Assembly (NCBI GenBank): GCA_020850755.1
Contig: JADZEB010000011.1
Coordinates: 186,001 to 250,000, forward strand
Reading direction: 5' to 3'
Source: Alphaproteobacteria bacterium
GTDB lineage: Bacteria > Pseudomonadota > Alphaproteobacteria > Acetobacterales > Acetobacteraceae
DNA length: 64,000 nucleotides
How positions within the stretch are numbered: the stretch's first letter is position 1; each line of letters opens with the position of its first letter. Below, in pieces: positions 9,205 to 17,491 of the stretch. The translations under genes and the position numbers were made by a program. The notes beneath the pieces are model-generated. The model had not been told where the DNA came from. It did no database searches and was given only the letters and a program-made list of their open reading frames with translations.

Positions 9205-10255
9205 GGGCCACCGCGCCCTGCTTGCCGGCATCAACGCCTATCGCCGCCACCCCTATCGCCGCGACCTGCCCGACCCGCCCGCGCTCTGGGCCGAGGGCGG
9301 CTCGCGCCTGCTCGATTTCGCGCCGGCGCAGGCGGCCGGCACGCCCAAGCGGCGGCGGCGGCGCGGCGCTGGCGGCAGGGTCGCGGCGCCGGTGGTGCTG
9401 TTCGTGCCCTCGCTGGTCAACCGCGCCACCGTGCTCGACCTCGCCGCCGGCAATTCGCTGATGCGCTGGCTCGCGGCCGAGGGGCTGCGCCCGCTCCTGC
9501 TCGACTGGGGCTGGCCCGGTGCGGTCGAGCGCGACTTCACGCTCACCGACTATATCGCCGGGCGGCTGGAGCGCGCCCTGGCAGAGGCGGCGCGCCTGGC
9601 CGAAGGCCCGCTGCCGGTGGTGGGCTATTGCATGGGCGGCAACCTCGCCCTCGCCGCCGCCCTGCGCCGCCCCGAGCTGGCCCGCTCGCTGGCGCTGCTG
9701 GCGACGCCCTGGGACTTCCATGCCGGCGATGCCGCCGGGGCACGCGCGCTCGCCCGCCTCTTGCCGGCGCTCGAACCGGTGATCGAGGCGACCGGCACCC
9801 TGCCGGTCGATGTGCTGCAAGCCTTCTTCGCCGCCCTCGATCCCTTCGCCATCGCCGCCAAGTTCCGCGCCTTCGCCCGCATGGACCCGGAGGGCGGGCG
9901 GGCGCGCGCCTTCGTCGCGCTGGAGGACTGGCTCAATGATGGCGTGCCGCTGGCCGGCCCCGTGGCGCGCGAGACGCTGGGCGGCTGGTACGGGCGCAAC
10001 AGCCCGGCGCGGCACGGCTGGCGCATCGCCGGGGCCGTGGTCGATCCGCGCCGGGTGGCGGTGCCGAGCCTGGTCGCGGTGCCCGGGCGCGACCGCATCG
10101 TGCCGCCGGAAAGCGCCCGCCCGCTCGCCGCCCTGATGCCCGGCGCGCAACTGCTGGAGCCCCATGCCGGCCATATCGGCATGGTCGCCGGCTCGACCGC
10201 GCCCGAAGCCCTGTGGCGTCCCTTGCGCGACTGGCTCGGCCGCGCGCAACCCTGA
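8846..10255 (+). CDS. PhaC-like polyhydroxyalkanoate synthase / alpha-beta hydrolase
   Basis: Predicted to polymerise 3-hydroxyacyl-CoA or act on the polymer. The 469-residue frame has the synthase-type nucleophile box GYCMGG with Cys262 (not Ser), aspartate about 416 in PGRDRIVPP and histidine about 443 in HAGHIGMV, the PhaC Cys-Asp-His triad. WYGRNSPARHGWRI also fits PhaC-like proteins. The start is uncertain: GTG 8846 has GGGAG upstream and keeps a plausible amphipathic segment (RPLVLHLTLEMLRLASS); ATG 8945 and ATG 9122 are alternatives. All overlap the preceding gene, by about 360, 260 or 83 bp. The N-terminal part contains PAAS/PAEG repeats. It is shorter than class I PhaC and probably relies on a partner. 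Confidence 0.82.
   Translation: MSAPPPPPPRPEPDQPPPPRRGPRPLVLHLTLEMLRLASSAAVLPSLSSASAPWSAHGRDTQGPAEGPAEGPAASPAASPAASPAARARKAAMAALALRLKAIGASPAELAQAVAREALEGHRALLAGINAYRRHPYRRDLPDPPALWAEGGSRLLDFAPAQAAGTPKRRRRRGAGGRVAAPVVLFVPSLVNRATVLDLAAGNSLMRWLAAEGLRPLLLDWGWPGAVERDFTLTDYIAGRLERALAEAARLAEGPLPVVGYCMGGNLALAAALRRPELARSLALLATPWDFHAGDAAGARALARLLPALEPVIEATGTLPVDVLQAFFAALDPFAIAAKFRAFARMDPEGGRARAFVALEDWLNDGVPLAGPVARETLGGWYGRNSPARHGWRIAGAVVDPRRVAVPSLVAVPGRDRIVPPESARPLAALMPGAQLLEPHAGHIGMVAGSTAPEALWRPLRDWLGRAQP
9030..9101. repeat. 12-bp tandem repeat inside two overlapping genes
   Basis: Six consecutive 12-bp units: three of AAGGTCCGGCGG and three of CAAGTCCGGCGG. Twelve is a multiple of three, so both overlapping frames stay open: one encodes SGGR/SGGK repeats, the other PAEG/PAAS repeats. 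Copy number can therefore change without breaking either gene. Confidence 0.9.
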
Positions 10256-10444
10256 TGCGCAGGTCTGACCTGCGCCATGCGCGGGCATCGGCCCGATCCT
10301 GTCGCCACGTCCCCATGCTGCGCAGCATTGTTTCGCGATCGCGCGCGGCCCCGGCAACCGCCCGCCAGCGCGTGGGCGCCCGTTCCGTCCCCGATACAGC
10401 ATAGCGGCGCGCGGCGCTTGAGTTCCGCCCGCCCTCCGGTGTTA

Positions 10445-10462
10445 TATTGCGGTGCAGCAATA
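10445..10462. promoter_or_regulatory. Inverted repeat upstream of phaA, candidate PhaR operator
   Basis: TATTGC-GGTGCA-GCAATA: perfect 6-bp arms around six bases, 77 bp upstream of the phaA start. It contains the TGCAGCAAT half-site also seen, as TGCAACAAT on the other strand, before phaR. The AT-rich surroundings (GTTATATTGC) suit a promoter. Confidence 0.45.
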
Positions 10463-10538
10463 AGCGGGGCGCCGGGTCCAACCTGCCCCCAGACGTCCAA
10501 CCCGATCCTGCCGCATCACACCCCCGAGGGAGTCCGCC

Positions 10539-11711
10539 ATGACCAGTGTCGTCATTGCCGCCGCCGCGCGCACGCCGGTAGCCACCTTCAACGGCGCCTT
10601 CGCCACCCTGCCCGCGCACGAGCTTGGCGCGGTCGCGATCACCGAGGCCCTGCGCCGCGCCAAGGTCGCCCCGGCCGAGGTGGACGAGGTGGTGCTGGGC
10701 CAGATCCTCGCCGCCGGCGCCGGCCAGAACCCGGCCCGCCAGGCCGCGGTCAAGGCCGGCATCCCGGTGGAGAAGACCGCCTACGGCATCAACCAGCTTT
10801 GCGGCTCGGGCCTGCGGGCGGTCGCGCTCGGCTTCCAGGCGATCTCGCTCGGCGATGCGGCGATCGTCGTCGCCGGCGGGCAGGAGAGCATGACCCAGTC
10901 GCCGCACTGCGCCCAGCTCCGCGCCGGGGTGAAGATGGGCACGGCCGAGTTCGTCGACACCATGCTCAAGGACGGGCTGTGGGACGCGTTCAACGGCTAC
11001 CACATGGGCAACACCGCAGAGAACGTCGCCCGCCAGTGGCAGATCACCCGTGAGCAGCAGGACGCCTTCGCCGCCGGCAGCCAGCAGAAGGCCGGCGCGG
11101 CGATGAAGGGCGGCCGCTTCAAGGACGAGATCGCGCCGGTGACGGTCAAGACCCGCAAGGGCGACATCGTCGTGGCCGATGACGAGTATCCGCGCCCCGA
11201 CACCACCGCCGAGGTGCTGGCCAATCTGCGCCCGGCCTTCGCCAAGGACGGCACCGTGACCGCCGGCAACGCCTCGGGCATCAATGACGGCGCCGCCGCC
11301 ACCGTGCTGATGAGCGAGGCCGAGGCGGCGCGCCGTGGCGTGACACCGCTGGCGCGCATCGTCGCCTGGGCCACTGCCGGGGTCGATCCGGCGATCATGG
11401 GAACCGGCCCGATCCCGGCCAGCCGCGCCGCGCTGAAGAAGGCCGGCTGGAAGGTCGAGGATCTCGACCTGATCGAGGCCAACGAGGCCTTCGCCGCCCA
11501 GGCCTGCGCCGTCAACAAGGACATGGGCTGGGACCCGGCCAAGGTGAACGTCAATGGCGGGGCGATCGCGCTCGGCCATCCGATCGGCGCCTCGGGCGCG
11601 CGCGTGCTGAACACGCTCCTGTTCGAGATGCAGCGCCGCAACGCCAGGAAGGGCCTGGCCACGCTGTGCATCGGCGGGGGCATGGGCATCGCCATGTGCG
11701 TCGAGCGCTGA
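10539..11711 (+). CDS. phaA: Acetyl-CoA acetyltransferase (beta-ketothiolase)
   Basis: Condenses two acetyl-CoA to acetoacetyl-CoA, the first step of PHB synthesis. The 390-residue product has the full thiolase length. The acylation-site cysteine is Cys88 in [19 protein letters not shown] is present, His347 lies in GHPIGASGA and the second catalytic cysteine is Cys377 in [18 protein letters not shown] precedes the ATG. It follows the phaC-like gene by 283 bp, with a candidate PhaR site in between, and phaB follows, giving a standard phaAB module. Confidence 0.97.
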   Translation: MTSVVIAAAARTPVATFNGAFATLPAHELGAVAITEALRRAKVAPAEVDEVVLGQILAAGAGQNPARQAAVKAGIPVEKTAYGINQLCGSGLRAVALGFQAISLGDAAIVVAGGQESMTQSPHCAQLRAGVKMGTAEFVDTMLKDGLWDAFNGYHMGNTAENVARQWQITREQQDAFAAGSQQKAGAAMKGGRFKDEIAPVTVKTRKGDIVVADDEYPRPDTTAEVLANLRPAFAKDGTVTAGNASGINDGAAATVLMSEAEAARRGVTPLARIVAWATAGVDPAIMGTGPIPASRAALKKAGWKVEDLDLIEANEAFAAQACAVNKDMGWDPAKVNVNGGAIALGHPIGASGARVLNTLLFEMQRRNARKGLATLCIGGGMGIAMCVER

Positions 11712-11864
11712 GGCACGGGCAGAGCCCGCTGTTGCCCTGAATCGAGGCCCCGCCGCGCGCGGGGCGGCATGGATACCGCGGGCGGTGGCCGCCACCGCTC
11801 GCGGGATTGCCGGGACGCGCCAGTTCGCGCGCGCCCGAAAACCCGGGGGGAAGGACCAACCGAC

Positions 11865-12590
11865 ATGGCACGCATCGCACTCGTCACCGGTGGCACGCGC
11901 GGCATTGGCGCCGCGATCTCCACCTCGCTCAAGGGGGCCGGCTACAAGGTCGCCGCCAACTACGCCGCCAGCGACGAGGCCGCCAAGGCCTTCAACGCCG
12001 CCACCGGCATTCCGGTGTTCAAGTGGGACGTGGCCGATTTCGAGGCGTGCCAGCAGGGCGTCAAGCGCGTCGCCGAGACGCTGGGCGGCCCGGTCGAGAT
12101 CCTGATCAACAATGCCGGCATCACCCGCGACACGACGCTCCACAAGATGAGCTTCGAGCAGTGGAACGCCGTGATCCAGACCAACCTGACCAGCTGCTTC
12201 AACATGTGCCGCGCCGTGATCGACCCGATGCGCGAGCGCAAGTTCGGCCGCATCGTCAATATCGGCTCGATCAACGGCCAGGCCGGCCAGTATGGCCAGG
12301 TGAACTATGCCGCGGCCAAGTCGGGCATCCACGGCTTCACCAAGGCGCTGGCGCAGGAAGGCGCGCGCGGGGGCATCACGGTGAACGCGATCGCGCCCGG
12401 CTATGTCGATACCGACATGGTGCGCGCGGTGCCGGCCGATGTGCTGCAGAAGATCATCGCGCGCATCCCGGTGAACCGGCTCGGCCGGGCCGACGACATC
12501 GCCCGCGGCGTGCTGTTCCTGGTCGCCGACGCGGCCGACTTCATCACCGGCTCGACGCTGTCGATCAATGGCGGGCAGCACATGTACTGA
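11865..12590 (+). CDS. phaB: Acetoacetyl-CoA reductase (NADPH, SDR family)
   Basis: Reduces acetoacetyl-CoA to (R)-3-hydroxybutyryl-CoA for the polymerase. The 241-residue short-chain dehydrogenase has GGTRGIG at 9-15 for the cofactor, NNAG in ILINNAGITRD, catalytic Ser135 in IGSINGQ and Tyr148/Lys152 in NYAAAK. The PhaB-typical segments GQYGQVNYAAAKSG and APGYVDTDMV are present. AAGGA sits about ten bases before ATG 11865. It lies 153 bp after phaA and is followed by a strong terminator. Confidence 0.97.
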   Translation: MARIALVTGGTRGIGAAISTSLKGAGYKVAANYAASDEAAKAFNAATGIPVFKWDVADFEACQQGVKRVAETLGGPVEILINNAGITRDTTLHKMSFEQWNAVIQTNLTSCFNMCRAVIDPMRERKFGRIVNIGSINGQAGQYGQVNYAAAKSGIHGFTKALAQEGARGGITVNAIAPGYVDTDMVRAVPADVLQKIIARIPVNRLGRADDIARGVLFLVADAADFITGSTLSINGGQHMY

Positions 12591-12985
12591 CACCGCCGCC
12601 CATCCGGGGCCGGGTCCGCGCGGCCCGGCGTGTCACCAGCCGACCCGACGCCCGGCCGCCACGCGGCCGGGCGTTTCGCTTGCGCCGTCGGCCCGCGCCG
12701 GGCAGGCCCGTCCCCGCCCGCCGCCAACGCTGCGACGCGTTCGCGGGGGACAGGACCACCCCGCGGCGGTGGCGCGCCTGCGCGGCGTCACGGCGCGGGA
12801 GCCGACCCGGCCCGGCAGCCGCACGGCCCGTGGCGCCCGCCTCGGCCCCGGCCCGGCCATCCGCGTGCGCGCCGGACGGGACGAATCGAGGGCGAATTCG
12901 TCATACTCGGGACAACCCTGGCGCGCTGCCGCGCGCGGCAACGCCGCCGGAACCGGCTTCGTGCCTGCGCCATGAGGGCATCCCG
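12591..12985. other. Gene-free spacer after phaB
   Basis: 395 bases that contain the phaB terminator (12648-12678) and otherwise G/C-rich sequence without a protein-like frame. The last 80 bases are less GC-rich (CGAATTCGTCATACTCGG near 12894) and probably carry the promoter of the following secreted-protein gene. Confidence 0.5.
12648..12678 (+). terminator. Rho-independent terminator of the pha operon
   Basis: A perfect 12-bp stem, ACGCCCGGCCGC (12648-12659) with GCGGCCGGGCGT (12663-12674), closes a three-base CAC loop and is followed by TTC. It lies 58 bp after the phaB stop. Confidence 0.75.
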
Positions 12986-13726
12986 ATGACCGCGTCCCGA
13001 GCCCCTTCCCGCCGGCGACAGCCGGCTTCGCGGCACGCCGCCGCGCCCGGCCTCGCCACGGCGGCGCTGTACCTGGCCGCCGCGCTTGGCCTCGCCGCCG
13101 CGCCCGCCGCCCCTGCCGCCGCGCAGCGCCCGGTGCAGCTCATGCCCGGCGCGCCGACGGCCGAACCCCCGCGCGCGCCGCAGGGCTTCGCCGTCGAGCC
13201 GCTGGCCCCGCCGCCCTTGGCGCCATCCCGCGCCGCGCCCGCCATGGCGGCGCCGGCACCATCGGTTGAGGCCGCCGGCCGCACGCTCCGCCCCGACGAG
13301 CTGCCCCCGCCCGACGGCGCCGGGCAAGCACCCCCTTCGCCCGACTGGTCCACCCGCACCTCGCTGCCCGGCCCGGCCGCGGCCGCACCGGTCGATCCGA
13401 ACGAGCCGGTGACCGGCCTCTTCTCGCCCGACCCCGCCTGCGGGCCGGACGGGCTGCGCCTGATCCTGGCAGCGGAGCGCATGGAACTGCTCGAAGGCAG
13501 GCGCACCATCATGGCCGCGCGCACCAGCCAGGCCGGCACCGCCGTGCAGCTCCTGGTCACGGTGCGCCAGCCCGAACTGCCGCGCCCGCCCGAGGGCGAC
13601 CTTTCCCCGGGCGATCAGTTCGTGTTCCTGCGCGAGGGGGACGGGCTGGTGATCGTCGGGCGCATGGCACGCGGCGAGACGATCCGCCCCGATCCCGGCA
13701 CGCCCGTCTTCCGCCGCTGCGACTGA
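12986..13726 (+). CDS. Secreted proline/alanine-rich protein of unknown function
   Basis: A 246-residue protein with a basic N-terminus, then a long hydrophobic signal ending APAAPAAAQ. Residues about 50-150 are a proline-rich, probably disordered spacer. The C-terminal 100 residues look folded (DPACGPDGLRLILAAERMELLEGR, LLVTVRQPELP, GDQFVFLREGDGLVIVGRM). Two cysteines, one near the start of this domain and one at the end (FRRCD), may form a disulfide. I do not recognise the family. It is followed after 13 bp by the CMD-family gene. Confidence 0.65.
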   Translation: MTASRAPSRRRQPASRHAAAPGLATAALYLAAALGLAAAPAAPAAAQRPVQLMPGAPTAEPPRAPQGFAVEPLAPPPLAPSRAAPAMAAPAPSVEAAGRTLRPDELPPPDGAGQAPPSPDWSTRTSLPGPAAAAPVDPNEPVTGLFSPDPACGPDGLRLILAAERMELLEGRRTIMAARTSQAGTAVQLLVTVRQPELPRPPEGDLSPGDQFVFLREGDGLVIVGRMARGETIRPDPGTPVFRRCD

Positions 13727-13739
13727 AGGAGCGCCCGCC

Positions 13740-14132
13740 TTGGCCTTGATCGAATACCACCAGGCTTCGCCCGAGGTGCGCGCGGTCTATGACGACATCA
13801 TGGCCACGCGCCGCACCGACTGGATCAACAATTTCTGGAAGGCGCTGGCGCACGACCCGGCCACGCTCAGGCGCGTGTGGGAGGGGCTGAAGGCGGTGAT
13901 GGTGCCGGGCGCGCTCGACCCGCTGACGAAGGAGATGATCTACATCGCCGTCTCGGTGGCGCAGGGCTGCGAATATTGCATCGCCAGCCACACCGCCGGC
14001 GCCAGGCGCGCCGGCATGACCGCGGCGATGCAGGCCGAGCTGATGGCGGTGATCGGCATGGCGGCGATGACCAACCGCCTCGCGCAGGGCCTGCGCGTGC
14101 CGGTGGACACACGCTTCGCCACGCCGCCATGA
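13740..14132 (+). CDS. Carboxymuconolactone decarboxylase (CMD/AhpD-like) family protein
   Basis: A 130-residue all-helical protein with the AhpD-like redox motif: Glu65 in KEMIYIAV, Cys77 and Cys80 in GCEYC and His84. Such proteins act as thiol peroxidases or reductants. The start is TTG 13740: an AAGGAG stands eight bases upstream (13726-13731), and the next internal ATG would remove conserved residues. It is probably co-transcribed with the preceding secreted-protein gene, 13 bp away. The substrate is unknown. Confidence 0.85.
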   Translation: MALIEYHQASPEVRAVYDDIMATRRTDWINNFWKALAHDPATLRRVWEGLKAVMVPGALDPLTKEMIYIAVSVAQGCEYCIASHTAGARRAGMTAAMQAELMAVIGMAAMTNRLAQGLRVPVDTRFATPP

Positions 14133-14258
14133 CGTACCGACGATGAACGTGCCGCTGCCGGATTGACCGACGCGAGTCCGGCAGACTAGCGTGGATGGTT
14201 GGGACAACAGACGGCCGGAAGCCCCGATCGGGCCCGAGCCCAGCGGGAGGAAAGTTCG

Positions 14259-14537
14259 ATGGATGCATTCGCCGCCAAGCTCCGCGCCTTCACCATCCAG
14301 TGGATGGAGCGGCTGCTGGTCATCTCCTTCTTCTTCATGTGGCTGGTGTTCACGGTTTCGATCGCTGGCATGTTCTGGGGCATGATCGGCGGCGTGGTGG
14401 GCGGTATCGTCGGCATCCTGCTCGGCATTCCGCTGGCGCTCGTGGTCACCATCATCATGCACGGCATGATCTTCATCGCCCTGTCGATGAACAACCACCT
14501 CAAGATCCTGTCCGACCGCGTCAGCGGCGCGCGCTGA
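14259..14537 (+). CDS. Small membrane protein of unknown function
   Basis: A 92-residue protein with two predicted membrane helices: about 19-42 (LLVISFFFMWLVFTVSIAGM) and 43-75, a glycine-zipper-like segment rich in GG/GxxG that runs into LVVTIIMHGMIFIAL. It ends with a short charged tail. An excellent GGAGGAAAG lies just before the ATG. A terminator-like hairpin follows. No family is recognised. Confidence 0.75.
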   Translation: MDAFAAKLRAFTIQWMERLLVISFFFMWLVFTVSIAGMFWGMIGGVVGGIVGILLGIPLALVVTIIMHGMIFIALSMNNHLKILSDRVSGAR

Positions 14538-14560
14538 CACGCCCGCACGCGCAAGACCAC

Positions 14561-14594
14561 GCCGCCGCGCATCGGCAAGGTGCGCGGCGGTTTC
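14561..14594 (+). terminator. Terminator-like hairpin
   Basis: CCGCCGCGC (14562-14570) pairs perfectly with GCGCGGCGG (14582-14590) across an 11-base loop, followed by TTTC. It lies after the small membrane-protein gene and before the convergent cupin gene. Confidence 0.6.
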
Positions 14595-14654
14595 GTGTCC
14601 GGAATCGGGGGATGGCACGGAGCCGGCGGTATGATTCCGGATGCGGCGCAGCAC

Positions 14655-15104
14655 CTATGCCGCCGGCGGTTCCCAGCCACGCGCCGCAAGCGTGAAGCCC
14701 GCGAATTCGAAAGCCGGCGACACCGTGCAGCCGACCAGCGTCCAGGCGCCGAGCGCGACCGCGCTCTGCCAGTGGCCGGCCGGGACGATGATCTGCGGGC
14801 GTTCGCCGGCCGCGATGTCCGGGCCGAGCCGGTGGTACGCAGGGGGCGCGCCCTCGGCGGCGATCGATAGGGCAAGCGGCGCACCGGCATAGAAGTGCCA
14901 GATCTCGGCGGCATCGACGCGATGCCAGTGCGAGCGCTCGCCCGCCTTCAGCAGGTAGTAGATGGCCGTGCCGGCGCCGCGCCCGCCGCCCGCGGGCGCA
15001 TCGCGCCAGGTCTCGCGGTAATGCCCGCCCTCGGGATGGGGCAGGAGGCCGAGCGCGGCGATGACAGCCTCGGCCTCGGCCCCGGCCAGGGAGGCGGCCG
15101 CCAT
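14655..15104 (-). CDS. Cupin-fold DUF985 family protein
   Basis: A 149-residue protein of the DUF985/cupin_5 family. Characteristic segments are LGLLPHPEGGHYRETWRD, YYLLKAGERSHWHRVDAAE and GHWQSAVALGAWTLVGCTVSPAFEF. These are beta-barrel metal- or sugar-binding proteins of unknown activity. The ATG at 15104 has a G-rich stretch upstream; an in-frame ATG at 15155 overlaps the end of the upstream GST gene and is the alternative. It forms a likely two-gene unit with that gene. Confidence 0.85.
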   Translation of the reverse strand: MAAASLAGAEAEAVIAALGLLPHPEGGHYRETWRDAPAGGGRGAGTAIYYLLKAGERSHWHRVDAAEIWHFYAGAPLALSIAAEGAPPAYHRLGPDIAAGERPQIIVPAGHWQSAVALGAWTLVGCTVSPAFEFAGFTLAARGWEPPAA

Positions 15105-15144
15105 CACGCCGCCCCCGCCCTCGCGCCGCGCGCGCGCCGGTCCC

Positions 15145-15759
15145 TCAGCCGCCATCCTTGGGGATGGTGGTGGACAGCGCCGGCAGCTTCATCATCTCGG
15201 CATGCCAGGCGGCGAGCTTCGGGTGGCCCGGCCGCCAGGGCTCGTGGCTCCAGCGGAAATCGAGATAGCCGAGCGCCACCGCGCAGGCGAGCGTGCCGAT
15301 GGTCTGCGGCCCGTCCAGCTCGCCCGCGGCGCACATCACCTCGAACGCATCGACGGCGCGCTCCATCGCCGCCTTCTGGCGGCTGATGAACTTCTCGCGC
15401 CCCTCGTCCTTGGGCAGGAGCGATTCCATGCGCCGCGGCACGGCGGCATCGAGGATGCCATCGGCCAGCGCCTGCTGCCGGAGCGCGCGCCAGCGCGCGG
15501 GCCCGGCGGCGGGAAACAGCTTCGGCGCATCGCCCTGGCTGTCGAGATACTCGCAGATCACCGGGCTGTCGAAGAGCGAACTGCCATCGTCGAGCACGAG
15601 GCAGGGCACCTTCGAGAGCGGGTTGCTGCGCAACAGATCGGCGCCGCTGGCATGGGCGTTGGTGGGCACGCGCTCGATCTGCGCATCAAGGCCGCGATGG
15701 ATGGCGCAGGCGCGCACCTTGCGCACATAAGGGCTGGTCGGCGAGAAGTGCAGCTTCAT
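15145..15759 (-). CDS. Glutathione S-transferase family protein
   Basis: A 204-residue GST. The N-terminal thioredoxin-like domain starts MKLHFSPTSPYVRKVRACA, and the glutathione-binding segment is NPLSKVPCLVLDDGSSLFDSPVI at about 46-68. The C-terminal helical domain contains TIGTLACAVALGYLDFRW. SPTSPYVRK is typical of the bacterial Xi/YliJ-like group, but the substrate is unknown. It lies upstream of the DUF985 gene in the same direction. Confidence 0.9.
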   Translation of the reverse strand: MKLHFSPTSPYVRKVRACAIHRGLDAQIERVPTNAHASGADLLRSNPLSKVPCLVLDDGSSLFDSPVICEYLDSQGDAPKLFPAAGPARWRALRQQALADGILDAAVPRRMESLLPKDEGREKFISRQKAAMERAVDAFEVMCAAGELDGPQTIGTLACAVALGYLDFRWSHEPWRPGHPKLAAWHAEMMKLPALSTTIPKDGG

Positions 15760-15801
15760 GGCGGGTCTGGCTCCGGTTCGTTCGGGTCGGTTGCGGACAG
15801 G

Positions 15802-16581
15802 CTAGCGGAACTTGTTCTTGGCCTCGCGCAGATGCGTGAACAGATCGGCCGGATCGGCCCCGGCCATGCCAAGCCGGGCGCCAAGCGCGGGATCGTCGGC
15901 GCGCAGGAAGGGATTGGCCTTGCGCTCATCGCCGAGCCGCACGGGCAGGGTGGGCTTGCCCGCCGCGCGCAAGGCGGCGACCTCGGCCGCGCGCGCCTTC
16001 AGCGCCGCATTGTCGGGGTCGACCGACAGGGCGAAACGCGCATTGTCGGCGGTGTATTCGTGCCCGCAGCAGAGGATGGTCTCGTCGGGCAGCATGTCGC
16101 GCAGGCGGTGGATCGAACGCCAGAGCTGCGCTGCCGTGCCCTCGATCGGGCGGCCGCAGCCGAGCGAGAACAGCACATCGCCGGCCATCAGCGCGGCCTC
16201 GGCGGCGAAGTGGAACACGATGTGATGGGCGGTGTGGCCCGGCGCCTCGTACACGGCGGCCTCGGCGCGGCCGACGCGCACGCGCCCGCCCTCGGCCACG
16301 CCCTCGGTGATCGCGGGCACGCGCGGGCGGTCCTTCTCGGGCCCGATCACCGGCACTCCGCCCGCCGCCGCGGCAAGCTCCGCCGCGCCGGCGACATGAT
16401 CGCCATGATGGTGGGTGAGAAGAATGCTGGAAAGCCGCCAGCCCCGCGCCTTGAGCGCGGCGGCTACGCCCTCGGCCTCGCCCGGATCGACGACGCTGGT
16501 CGTTCCGCTCGCCGCATCGTGCAGCAGCCAGGCGTAGTTGTCCGACAGGATCGGCACCGGGACGATGGTCAGCGTGGACAT
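15802..16581 (-). CDS. gloB: Hydroxyacylglutathione hydrolase (glyoxalase II)
   Basis: Hydrolyses S-lactoylglutathione to lactate and glutathione in methylglyoxal detoxification. The 259-residue product has the dinuclear metal motif THHHGDH at residues 56-62, the family N-terminus VPILSDNYAWLL, PGHTAHHIVFHF, DVLFSLGCGR and the C-terminal CGHEYTADNARFAL and RKANPFLR. ATG 16581 was chosen on the family start MSTLTIVPVPILSDNY. It is divergent from the methyltransferase gene. Confidence 0.95.
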   Translation of the reverse strand: MSTLTIVPVPILSDNYAWLLHDAASGTTSVVDPGEAEGVAAALKARGWRLSSILLTHHHGDHVAGAAELAAAAGGVPVIGPEKDRPRVPAITEGVAEGGRVRVGRAEAAVYEAPGHTAHHIVFHFAAEAALMAGDVLFSLGCGRPIEGTAAQLWRSIHRLRDMLPDETILCCGHEYTADNARFALSVDPDNAALKARAAEVAALRAAGKPTLPVRLGDERKANPFLRADDPALGARLGMAGADPADLFTHLREAKNKFR

Positions 16582-16762
16582 GGCGGTATCAGGACCCTTC
16601 GGGCTTTGGCCTGGCATGGACCTGGCACGGGCTGCCGGGGGCGGAGTCTTACCATCGCCCGCCCGGCCCGCCAACCGGACCGGCGCGGCCGACGCACCCG
16701 ATTGGGCCGGGGCGGCCGCGGGCGGGATGCATTGGCAGCCGCGCGCGCTATATACAGGCGTC

Positions 16763-17491
16763 ATGCCCGCCGATATCCGCGACCTGCAAGCCTTCTATTC
16801 CAGCGCGCTCGGCCATGTCGCCGGCCAGCAGATCCGCCACCGGCTGCGCGCGCTGTGGCCCGATCTGCGCGGGCAGGCCGTGCTCGGGCTCGGCTACACC
16901 ACGCCCTATCTGCGCCTCTGGCGCGAGGAGGCCGCGCGCACGCTCGCGCTGATGCCGGCGGGGCAGGGCGCGACGCGCTGGCCGCGCGGCGGCCCGAGCC
17001 TGACCTGCATCGCCGAGGAGGATGCGCTGCCGCTGCCCGACCTGTCGGTGGATCGGGTGCTGATGGTGCACGCGCTCGAACATGCCGAGCATGTCCGCCG
17101 CGCCATGCGCGAGGTCTGGCGCGTGCTCAAGGATGAAGGGCGGCTGATCGTGGTCGCACCCAACCGGCGCGGCATGTGGGCGCATTTCGAGGCGACCCCC
17201 TTCGGCTCGGGCCAGCCCTACTCCGCCGGCCAGCTCGAGCGGCTGCTGGCCGACAGCATGTTCCAGCCGGTGCGACGCGAGACGGCGATCTACATCCCGC
17301 CCTGGCGGCTCAAGCTGATGATGGGCATGGCGCAGGCCTGCGAGCGCGCCGGCAGCATGGTCTTCTCGCGCTTCGCCGGGATCGTGCTGGTAGAGGCACG
17401 CAAGCAGGTCTATGGCGCGGTGCCGGGCGGGGCCTTGGCGCGCGCGCCGGCGGGCAGGCGGGTGATCGTGACGGTGCCCGATGCCGGCTAG
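16763..17491 (+). CDS. Class I SAM-dependent methyltransferase
   Basis: A 242-residue methyltransferase_11-type protein with post-motif segments EEDALPLPDLSVDRVLMVHALEHAEHV and MREVWRVLKDEGRLIVVAPNR. The SAM glycine loop is weakened (LGLGYTTPYL instead of GxGxG). The C-terminus (FEATPFGSGQPYSAGQLERLL) matches a conserved alphaproteobacterial family usually found beside gloB, as here (divergent, 181 bp apart). TATATAC just before the ATG region may be part of the promoter. The substrate is unknown. Confidence 0.85.
   Translation: MPADIRDLQAFYSSALGHVAGQQIRHRLRALWPDLRGQAVLGLGYTTPYLRLWREEAARTLALMPAGQGATRWPRGGPSLTCIAEEDALPLPDLSVDRVLMVHALEHAEHVRRAMREVWRVLKDEGRLIVVAPNRRGMWAHFEATPFGSGQPYSAGQLERLLADSMFQPVRRETAIYIPPWRLKLMMGMAQACERAGSMVFSRFAGIVLVEARKQVYGAVPGGALARAPAGRRVIVTVPDAG

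Noticed and set aside
15061-17136. Large plus-strand frame across the GST, gloB and methyltransferase region
   Set aside because: It crosses two well supported genes on the opposite strand and contains no recognisable domain.
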